Below, one piece after another: positions 57,485-64,000 of a stretch of DNA of 64,000 nt. The number at the start of each line of letters is the position of its first letter. The stretch's first letter is position 1. This stretch comes from Pseudoxanthomonas suwonensis 11-1 (GTDB lineage: Bacteria > Pseudomonadota > Gammaproteobacteria > Xanthomonadales > Xanthomonadaceae). The position numbers and the translations under genes were made by a program. Under the pieces are notes generated by a model. The model saw nothing but the letters and a program-made list of their open reading frames with translations. It did not search any database and had not been told where the DNA came from. The stretch covers positions 2,046,001 through 2,110,000 of the forward strand of contig NC_014924.1 of assembly GCF_000185965.1 (NCBI RefSeq), given 5' to 3'.

Positions 57485-58426
57485 ATGCCGATGAACCCCC
57501 ACAGCCGCGCCCTGTTGCAGGTCCACTTCTGCGTCCTGCTGTGGGGCTTCACCGCCATCCTCGGCAAGCTGATCCAGTTGCCGGCGCTGCCGCTGGTGTG
57601 GTGGCGGATGCTGATCGTGGTGGCCGCCCTGGCCCTGCTGCCGCGGGTCTGGCGCGGCCTGCGCACCCTGTCGCCGCGGCTGGCCGCCGCCTATGCCGGC
57701 ATCGGCGTGCTGGTGGGGCTGCACTGGCTGACCTTCTACGGCGCGATCAAGCTGGCCAATGCCTCCGTGGCGGCCACCTGCATCGCCCTGGCGCCGGTAT
57801 TCACCGCGGTGATCGAGCCGTGGGTGGCGCGGCGTCCGTTCCGGATGCGCGAGCTCATGCTGGGCGTGGCGGTGCTGCCGGGCGTAGCCCTGGTGGTCGG
57901 CGGCGTGCCGGATGGGATGCGAGCAGGCGTGGCGGTGGGGGCCCTGTCCGCCCTGCTGGTGGCGGTGTTCGGCTCGTTCAACAAGCGCCTGGTGGACCAT
58001 GCCGACCCGCTGACCGTCACCGCGCTGGAACTGGGCGCCGGCACCCTGGCCCTGACCGCGCTGGCACCGCTGATGCCGCTGCTGATGCCGGATTTCGCCG
58101 GCCAACTGCTGGCCCTGCCCGGCCTGCGCGATGGCGGCCTGCTGCTCCTGCTGGCTTTGGCCTGCACCCTGCTGCCATTCGCCCTGGCCCTGGTGGCGCT
58201 GCGCCAGCTCAGCGCCTACGCGGTGCAGCTGATCACCAACCTCGAGCCGGTCTACGCGATCGTGCTGGCCGCGCTGCTGCTGGGCGAACAGCGCGAGCTG
58301 AGCCTGCAGTTCTACCTGGGCGTGGCCATCGTCTTGGGCGCAGTGTTCCTGGATCCGCTGCTGTCGCGCCGGCGTCCTGCCGACATGCCACCGGCACCTG
58401 ACGCCGCGCGCCAACTGGTGGACTGA
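57485..58426 (+). CDS. EamA/DMT family permease
   Basis: The 313-residue protein has ten helices in two EamA repeats, with LLWGFTAILGKLI in the first and LITNLEPVYAIVLAALLLGE in the second; the latter is typical of RhaT/RarD-like permeases. Substrate unknown. The ATG at 57485 follows GATAAT by five bases; a second ATG lies two codons later. It is convergent with the GAF-GGDEF gene. Confidence 0.88.
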   Translation: MPMNPHSRALLQVHFCVLLWGFTAILGKLIQLPALPLVWWRMLIVVAALALLPRVWRGLRTLSPRLAAAYAGIGVLVGLHWLTFYGAIKLANASVAATCIALAPVFTAVIEPWVARRPFRMRELMLGVAVLPGVALVVGGVPDGMRAGVAVGALSALLVAVFGSFNKRLVDHADPLTVTALELGAGTLALTALAPLMPLLMPDFAGQLLALPGLRDGGLLLLLALACTLLPFALALVALRQLSAYAVQLITNLEPVYAIVLAALLLGEQRELSLQFYLGVAIVLGAVFLDPLLSRRRPADMPPAPDAARQLVD

Positions 58427-58427
58427 C

Positions 58428-59525
58428 TCAGCTGGCCAGCTCGACCCGGTTGCGGCCGCCGAGCTTGGCCCGGTACAGCGCCGCATCCGCGCGCGACAGC
58501 GCCTGGCCGGGCAGCTCGCCCGGCTGCCACTGGGCCACGCCGATGCTGACGGTGACGCCGCTGCAATCGTCCATCGCCGCCACCGCATCGCATACCGCGT
58601 GGCAATGCTCGCGCGCCTGCTCCAGCCCGGTCGCAGGCAGCAGCGGGGCGAACTCCTCGCCGCCGTAGCGCGCCGCCAGGCCCACGTCCTTCATCTGTTC
58701 CGCGAGGACCTGGGCGACCCGCACCAGCACGCGGTCGCCCTCCGGGTGGCCCAGCGAATCGTTGATGTTCTTGAAGTGGTCCAGGTCCACGATCGCCACC
58801 GACAGCGGCGTGCCCTCCTCTTCCGCATGCCCCAGCGCTGCGCCCATCAGCTCGCCGTAGCCGCGGCGGTTGGGCAGGCCGGTCAGCTGGTCGGTGCGGG
58901 TCTGCAGCGCCAGGTCGGCGTTCTGCGCTTCCAGCAGCTGCGAGTAGTGCAGCAACTGCTGCTGGTACCAGGCGCGCTCGCGCATCTGCAGGTTGAGCGC
59001 CTCGGTGGTGCGGCGCAGTTCGATCAGGAACGCGGCCTGGCGGGCCAGCGCGCGCAGCGCCGCGGCCTCGCGCTCGCCCAGCTTGCGCGGGTGCTGGTCG
59101 AACACGCACAGGCTGCCCAGGGCATTGCCCTCGGCATCCACCAGCGGCACGCCGGCATAGAAGCGGATGCCCATCTCGCCGGTCACCACCGGGTTGCGGG
59201 CGAAACGGGGATCGCGGGTCGCGTCCTCGACCACCAGCATGTGCCGCGGATCGAGGATGGTGTGGGCACAGAAGGCGATGTCGCGCGGGGTCTCGCACGC
59301 GTCGAAGCCGAACGCGGCCTTGAACCACTGGCGCTCGGCATCGATCAGCGACACCGCCGCCATCGAGGCGCCGGTGACCGCCGTCGCCAGCGCGACCAGG
59401 TCGTCGAAGGCCTGCTCGCGCGGGGTGTCGAGCAGGCGGGTCGCGCGCAGCGCCGCCAGCCGCTCGGCCTCGTTGTCGGGCAGCGGCGGGCGCGGGGCCG
59501 GCGGCGGCAGGTCCTGGGCGCTCAC
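58428..59525 (-). CDS. GAF-GGDEF diguanylate cyclase
   Basis: The 365-residue cytosolic protein has a GAF domain (about 40-170, with CAHTI and FYAGVPLVDAEGNALGSLCV), a linker helix (about 170-195) and a GGDEF domain (about 205-365) with an active-type RYGGEEF. The site nine residues before GGEEF reads KDVG rather than RxxD, so product inhibition through the I-site is not expected. The GTG start overlaps the rluF stop codon within TGGTGA, so the two are translationally coupled. GAF ligands are unknown. Confidence 0.9.
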   Translation of the reverse strand: MSAQDLPPPAPRPPLPDNEAERLAALRATRLLDTPREQAFDDLVALATAVTGASMAAVSLIDAERQWFKAAFGFDACETPRDIAFCAHTILDPRHMLVVEDATRDPRFARNPVVTGEMGIRFYAGVPLVDAEGNALGSLCVFDQHPRKLGEREAAALRALARQAAFLIELRRTTEALNLQMRERAWYQQQLLHYSQLLEAQNADLALQTRTDQLTGLPNRRGYGELMGAALGHAEEEGTPLSVAIVDLDHFKNINDSLGHPEGDRVLVRVAQVLAEQMKDVGLAARYGGEEFAPLLPATGLEQAREHCHAVCDAVAAMDDCSGVTVSIGVAQWQPGELPGQALSRADAALYRAKLGGRNRVELAS

Positions 59526-60250
59526 CAGTCGTTGAACTGCGGGAGCAGGCCGCGCAGCTCCTCCGGGGTCAGGTTGCGCCACTGGCCGGGCTTGAGCGTG
59601 CCGAGCCTGATGTTGTCGATGCGCACGCGGCGCAGCTGGGTCACGCGGTAGTCGAACGCGGCGGCCATCAACCGGATCTGCCGGTTGAGGCCCTGCTGCA
59701 GCACGATGCGGAAGCCGAACTTGGCGATCCGGCTGGCGCGGCACGGCAGGGTCATCTGGTTGTGGATGCGCACGCCGCGCGACATGCCGCGCAGGAACTC
59801 GTCGGTCACCGGCTTGTTCACCGCCACCAGGTACTCCTTCTGGTGGCCGTTCTCGGCGCGCAGGATCTCGTTGACGATGTCGCCGTTGCTGGTCAGCAGG
59901 ATCAGGCCTTCGGAATCCTTGTCCAGGCGTCCGATCGGGAAGATCCGCTGCTCGTGGCCGACGAAGTCGACGATGTTGCCCTTCACCGAGCTTTCGGTGG
60001 TGCAGGTGATGCCGACCGGCTTGTTCAGGGCGATGTAGACATGGCGGCGCTTGCCCGGCCTGGCGGCGCGCAGCTTCAGCGGCTGGCCGTCCACGCGGAC
60101 TTCGTCGCCCTCGCCGACCACGGCGCCGACGCCTGCCGGCTGGCCGTTGACGGTCACCCGGCGCTCGGCGATCAGGCGATCGGCCTCGCGGCGTGAACAG
60201 AAGCCGGTTCCGGCGATGTGCTTGTTGAGTCGGACGGCTTCTTCGGTCAT
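59522..60250 (-). CDS. rluF: 23S rRNA pseudouridine synthase RluF
   Basis: The 242-residue protein has an N-terminal S4 domain (LNKHIAGTGFCSRREADRLI) and the catalytic motif IGRLDKDSEGLILLTSNGD with the active Asp. It has the RluF-type NGHQKEYLVAV and LNRQIRLMAAAFDYRV. It should modify U2604. The ATG has no Shine-Dalgarno, and GATAAT lies six bases upstream. Its TGA overlaps the GTG of a diguanylate cyclase. Confidence 0.92.
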   Translation of the reverse strand: MTEEAVRLNKHIAGTGFCSRREADRLIAERRVTVNGQPAGVGAVVGEGDEVRVDGQPLKLRAARPGKRRHVYIALNKPVGITCTTESSVKGNIVDFVGHEQRIFPIGRLDKDSEGLILLTSNGDIVNEILRAENGHQKEYLVAVNKPVTDEFLRGMSRGVRIHNQMTLPCRASRIAKFGFRIVLQQGLNRQIRLMAAAFDYRVTQLRRVRIDNIRLGTLKPGQWRNLTPEELRGLLPQFNDW

Positions 60251-60256
60251 GGCGCC

Positions 60257-60262
60257 ATTATC
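60257..60262 (-). promoter_or_regulatory. Candidate -10 six bases before rluF
   Basis: GATAAT on the minus strand ends six bases before the ATG, with no Shine-Dalgarno between. Confidence 0.5.
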
Positions 60263-60333
60263 CGCCGCCACGGATCGTTGCGCCTCATCCGCAGGCACCG
60301 GCCGCGCCCGGCGTTCAACTGCGGTGCTGCCGC

Positions 60334-62013
60334 TCAGTCGGCCGCCAGCTCCACCCGGTCGCGGCCGCCCCGCTTGGCTGCGTACATGGCGGCGTCGGCC
60401 CGGCGCAGCAGGGCCGCGGCGTCGGTATCGTCCCGGCGCAGGCTGGTCACGCCGATGCTGGCGGTCAGCACCAGGCCGTCGAAGCCGAGGGTGCCGGCGC
60501 GTGCGGCCAGGCGGCTGCGCAGGCTTTCCATGCGCTGCACCGCGGAGGCGGCCGACACTCCCGGCAGCAGCACCAGGAACTCCTCGCCACCCATGCGCGC
60601 GGCTTCGGAGGCGCCGCGTACAGCGCCCCTGAGCGCCTGCGCAGCGGCCACCAGCACCTGGTCGCCGGCGTCGTGGCCATGGTGGTCGTTGATCGACTTG
60701 AAGTGGTCGATGTCGACGAAGGCCACGCTCAGGCCGGTGCCCTCCCGGCGCGCGGCGGCGAACATCTCCTGCAGCCGGCGCAGGCCGGCGCGGCGGTTGG
60801 GCAGCCCGGTCAGCGGATCGGTCTCGGCCAGCAGCTGGGCCTCGTCGCGCTGCCGGCGCAGGCGGCCCAGGCGCAGGTTCAGCGCATAGGCGCTGACCGC
60901 CAGGAACCAGGTGATCGCCAGCTGGATCGCCTCGGTCCGGTATTCCACCAGCAAGCGGCTGCCCGCCAGTTCCAGCAGGGCCAGGACCGCGAACGGCACC
61001 ATCGCCGCCAGGGCCGGGATCACGCCCGGCAGGCGCTTCCACAGCCGGGCCAGGGCCCAGCCCAGGATCAGCAGGAACACCATGCGGAAGGCGAGTTCGA
61101 CGCCCACCGCCATCGGACCCATCCACGCCGCCGGGGCGGACATCGCGACGATGCTGGCGGCCACCCAGGTCCCGCTGGTGAACAGGACCATGCGCCGGCG
61201 CACTCCGGACGCCAGGCCCGGGCCGGCGACCAGCAGCCACATGCCGCACAGCACCGCGCCCAGGCCCATGCTCGACAGGCCCACGAACCAGCGTTGCTCG
61301 TGCCCGGCCACCGGCAGCCAGGGCTCCGGATAGCCGCTCAGTCCACTGAGGGTGGCCTGCCACAACACCGACAGCGCGCACAGCAGGGCGTAGCCGAGGA
61401 AGGTCCAGTCGCGGGAGGCCGGATAGGCCATCAGTGCGGTGGCTGCCAGCACCAGCGCCACCGCCAGGCAGGCGGTGCGCACGACCAGGCGCAGGGTATC
61501 GACGTGCTGGACTTCGCTGGGCGCGCCTACGCGGATGGTCGGGATCCAGCCCGGCTTGGGTGGCGGGTTCCAGTAAACGACCACCGGATCCTCGTTGCCG
61601 GCCTGCGGCACGATGACCATGCCCACGCCGGCGCGGAAGCGCGAGTCGCGGGTACGGGCGTCATGCATGCGGCCGCAGACCGCGCGGTCGCGATACTCGA
61701 GGCGGACCTCGCCGGCGAAGGCGTTGAACACGCTGACCGCCTGCGGTACCCCGGGCCAGCCGCCCGGCGGCGGCGGCACTACGGCACGCAGGGCAGGCGG
61801 CGGCGAATCAGGGGCGCAGCGCCAGTCACGGGGGGCTTCGCGGGTGGGCGCGCCGGTGACCAAGTAGCCATCGACCGACCAGCGCCCGGCGCGGCCAAAT
61901 GCGTTGACCAGCACCACCAGGACCGCGAGCAGGCCAAGCACCGCCAGGCCGACCCTCGACCAGTTCCATCCTTGCAGCCGTCCCCGGCCTTGGCTGTGCA
62001 CGCGCGGTTTCAC
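60334..62013 (-). CDS. Membrane diguanylate cyclase with seven-helix sensor region
   Basis: The 559-residue protein has one N-terminal helix (about 20-38), an extracytoplasmic domain (to about 180), a cluster of about seven helices (about 185-370) resembling 7TM sensor proteins, and a C-terminal GGDEF domain with MGGEEF. The position of the RxxD inhibitory site reads RGAS, so it is incomplete. I chose the GTG at 62011-62013; TATCAT ends six bases upstream and no Shine-Dalgarno is seen. An ATG far upstream lacks conserved sequence. Confidence 0.85.
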   Translation of the reverse strand: MKPRVHSQGRGRLQGWNWSRVGLAVLGLLAVLVVLVNAFGRAGRWSVDGYLVTGAPTREAPRDWRCAPDSPPPALRAVVPPPPGGWPGVPQAVSVFNAFAGEVRLEYRDRAVCGRMHDARTRDSRFRAGVGMVIVPQAGNEDPVVVYWNPPPKPGWIPTIRVGAPSEVQHVDTLRLVVRTACLAVALVLAATALMAYPASRDWTFLGYALLCALSVLWQATLSGLSGYPEPWLPVAGHEQRWFVGLSSMGLGAVLCGMWLLVAGPGLASGVRRRMVLFTSGTWVAASIVAMSAPAAWMGPMAVGVELAFRMVFLLILGWALARLWKRLPGVIPALAAMVPFAVLALLELAGSRLLVEYRTEAIQLAITWFLAVSAYALNLRLGRLRRQRDEAQLLAETDPLTGLPNRRAGLRRLQEMFAAARREGTGLSVAFVDIDHFKSINDHHGHDAGDQVLVAAAQALRGAVRGASEAARMGGEEFLVLLPGVSAASAVQRMESLRSRLAARAGTLGFDGLVLTASIGVTSLRRDDTDAAALLRRADAAMYAAKRGGRDRVELAAD

Positions 62014-62019
62014 CCCGCA

Positions 62020-62025
62020 ATGATA
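62020..62025 (-). promoter_or_regulatory. Candidate -10 six bases before the membrane diguanylate cyclase
   Basis: TATCAT on the minus strand ends six bases before the GTG start, again with no Shine-Dalgarno. Confidence 0.45.
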
Positions 62026-62115
62026 CGGGGCAGCTCCGGGGCCTGCGTGGCGCCGCACATCATTCTTTGGAATGGTTGCGTTACCAACCACTCCACGAGC
62101 AACGCGGTAGCTGGA

Positions 62116-63966
62116 TCAGTCGCGGCTGTGCGGCGGACCCTTGCGATGCGGCTTCGAAGGACCACGCGGACCGCCTGGACGCGGGCCACCTGGACGGAAG
62201 CGTCCACGCGCCGGCCCCGGGTTCGACGATGGCGCATGGCTGCCATCCCACGGAGTGATGCGCAGCTGCTGCCCGACCACCCAGGCCTTCTGCAGGTGGC
62301 TCATGATTTCCGGCGGCATGCCGGCCGGCAGGTCGAGGATCGAATGGTCCTCGTGGATGTCGATGCGGCCGATGTAGCGCGATTCCAGGCCGGCCTCGTT
62401 GGCGATCGCACCGACGATGTTGCCTGGCTTGACGCCATGCACGTGGCCGACCTCGACCCGGTAGGTCTCCATCCCCGGCTGCGGCGCTTCGCGCGGCGGC
62501 TTGGGCGCACGCGGGGCGCGCGGGGCGAAGTCGTCGTCGCGGCCACGCGGCGGGCGCGGGCCACGCTCGCGCTCCTCGAACGCACGCGGCTCGCGGGCCG
62601 GGCGCTGCTCGCGCGGGGCCGGCTCGTCGCGGGCTTCCAGCAGCAGCGGCACGTCGCCCTGCAGCAGGCGCGCCAGGGCGGCGGCGATCTCGGCCGCGCC
62701 CACGTCGTGCTCGGTCGCGTAGCGGTCGACCAGCTCGCGGTATTCGTCCAGGCCGCCGGCTTCCAGCGTGCCTTCGATGCGCTCGAAGAAACGCGCGACG
62801 CGGCGGTCGTTGACCGCCTGCACGGTCGGCAGGCGCATCTCCTCGATCGGCTGCCGGGTGGCGCGCTCGATCGCGCGCAGCATGCCCTTCTCGCGGGGGG
62901 TGACGAACAGGATCGCCTCGCCGCTGCGGCCGGCGCGGCCGGTACGGCCGATGCGGTGGACGTAGCTCTCGGTGTCGTACGGGATGTCGTAGTTGAGGAC
63001 GTGGCTGATGCGCTCCACGTCCAGGCCGCGCGCGGCCACGTCGGTGGCCACCAGCACGTCCAGGCGGCCATCCTTGAGCTGCTGGATGGTGCGCTCGCGC
63101 TGTTGCTGCTGCATGTCGCCGTTGATCGCGGCCGCGGCCACGCCACGGGCCTGCAGCTTGTTGGCCAGCTCCTCGGTCGCGGCCTTGGTGCGCGCGAACA
63201 CGATCATCGCGTCGAACGGCTCGGCCTCGAGGATCCGGGTCAGCGCATCCAGCTTGTGCATGCCGCTGACGAACCAGTAGCGCTGGCGGATGTTGGCCGA
63301 GGTGGTCGTCTTGGAGGCGATGGTCACCTCGACCGGCTCGCGCAGGTAGGTCTGGGCGATGCGCCGGATCGGCGGCGGCATGGTCGCCGAGAACAGCGCG
63401 ACCTGGCGCTCGTCCGGGACCTTCTTCAGCACCGCCTCGACGTCGTCGATGAAGCCCATGCGCAACATCTCGTCGGCCTCGTCCAGCACCAGGTTCCGGA
63501 GGCCGGACAGGTCGAGGGTGCCGCGCTCGAGGTGGTCGATGACGCGTCCGGGGGTACCGACGACCACGTGCACGCCACGGCGCAGCGCGTGCAGCTGCGG
63601 GCCGTAGCCCTGGCCGCCGTAGATCGGCAGCACCTGGAAGCCCGGCATCTGCACCGCGTAGCGCTGGAACGCCTCGGCGACCTGGATGGCCAGCTCGCGG
63701 GTCGGCGCCAGCACCAGGGCCTGGGGCCTGGCCAGCTTCAGGTCCAGGTGCGACAGGATCGGCAGGGCGAAGGCCGCGGTCTTGCCGGTGCCGGTCTGGG
63801 CGGTGCCCAGGACGTCACGCCCGGACAGCAGGGCCGGGATGGTCGCGGCCTGGATCGGCGACGGGGTTTCGTAACCGACCGCCGTCAGGGCGGCGAGCAA
63901 AGGCTCGGGCAGGCCGAGTTCGCCGAAGGTCGGCGCGGCGGGGGATTCTGGTGCAGGGGATGACAT
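62116..63966 (-). CDS. deaD: DEAD-box RNA helicase, DeaD/CsdA-like
   Basis: The 616-residue protein has the helicase motifs in order: AQTGTGKT (56-63), PTREL, DEAD (162-165), SAT (193-195) and HRIGRTGR (337-344). A DbpA-type RNA-binding domain (about 495-570, VEVGHVHGVKPGNIVGAI) and a basic Arg/Gly/Pro tail follow. CsdA-type helicases aid ribosome assembly and mRNA decay, especially in the cold. The 102 bases between it and the next gene hold nothing recognisable. Confidence 0.95.
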   Translation of the reverse strand: MSSPAPESPAAPTFGELGLPEPLLAALTAVGYETPSPIQAATIPALLSGRDVLGTAQTGTGKTAAFALPILSHLDLKLARPQALVLAPTRELAIQVAEAFQRYAVQMPGFQVLPIYGGQGYGPQLHALRRGVHVVVGTPGRVIDHLERGTLDLSGLRNLVLDEADEMLRMGFIDDVEAVLKKVPDERQVALFSATMPPPIRRIAQTYLREPVEVTIASKTTTSANIRQRYWFVSGMHKLDALTRILEAEPFDAMIVFARTKAATEELANKLQARGVAAAAINGDMQQQQRERTIQQLKDGRLDVLVATDVAARGLDVERISHVLNYDIPYDTESYVHRIGRTGRAGRSGEAILFVTPREKGMLRAIERATRQPIEEMRLPTVQAVNDRRVARFFERIEGTLEAGGLDEYRELVDRYATEHDVGAAEIAAALARLLQGDVPLLLEARDEPAPREQRPAREPRAFEERERGPRPPRGRDDDFAPRAPRAPKPPREAPQPGMETYRVEVGHVHGVKPGNIVGAIANEAGLESRYIGRIDIHEDHSILDLPAGMPPEIMSHLQKAWVVGQQLRITPWDGSHAPSSNPGPARGRFRPGGPRPGGPRGPSKPHRKGPPHSRD

Positions 63967-64000
63967 CCGGGACTCCGGCGGCGGCGCCTGGCGGCGCGGC

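Overview
The window is about 70% G+C and reads as a compact Gammaproteobacterial chromosome. Gene content points to the family Lysobacteraceae (Xanthomonadaceae), a Lysobacter, Luteimonas or Pseudoxanthomonas-like organism: tgt-yajC-secD-secF, tandem M13 metallopeptidases, many c-di-GMP proteins, and heptad and GTAG-footed intergenic repeats. The genus cannot be fixed from this sequence alone. There is no phage, integrase, transposase, CRISPR array, rRNA or tRNA that I can support.

Layout. 1-11 kb: a queuosine-precursor transporter (5' end outside the window), a PYROXD2-like flavoprotein with a beta-CASP metallo-beta-lactamase, an intact M13 peptidase followed by a paralog that has lost every zinc ligand, a rhomboid protease, an alkyltransferase-like protein, and a Pit phosphate transporter with its DUF47 partner. 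11-24 kb: CNNM/CorC-type membrane protein, ExoD, a GGDEF-EAL protein, trmJ, suhB, secF-secD-yajC, tgt and rlmD. 24-28 kb: a REC-Hpt response regulator and the creB-creC-creD envelope-stress operon with a cre-tag-like site before creD. 28-37 kb: rlmJ, a CDF transporter, two GNATs, mfd, an HD-GYP protein and a cardiolipin-synthase-like PLD. 37-42 kb: a decayed patch (frameshifted tautomerase, acetyltransferase tail) next to a Fur-controlled TonB receptor operon. 42-54 kb: gpmA, pirin, PHB depolymerase, a PadR-HAAS pair, cyclophilin, a DMT exporter divergent from a LysR gene, and a DUF885 lipoprotein. 53.7-54.1 kb: a repeat-rich gap. 54-64 kb: a class C beta-lactamase-fold hydrolase, DUF72, DUF2238, EamA, two diguanylate cyclases flanking rluF, and a DEAD-box helicase.

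How the genes work together. RNA modification is well represented (tgt, trmJ, rlmD, rlmJ, rluF, plus the queuosine-precursor importer and an RNA helicase). Four proteins act on c-di-GMP: three GGDEF proteins, one of them also EAL, and one HD-GYP. None of the three GGDEF domains has a canonical RxxD inhibitory site. Protein secretion (SecDF-YajC), iron uptake and envelope stress make up most of the rest.

The most unusual things I see are the catalytically dead M13 paralog, a recurring promoter geometry in which a -10-like hexamer lies about 6 nt before an SD-less start codon (predicted leaderless mRNAs), a 22-codon ORF coupled by ATGA to a GNAT, the cre-tag and Fur sites, and the GTAG-footed REP pair. 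No complete, obviously new multi-gene system is visible.
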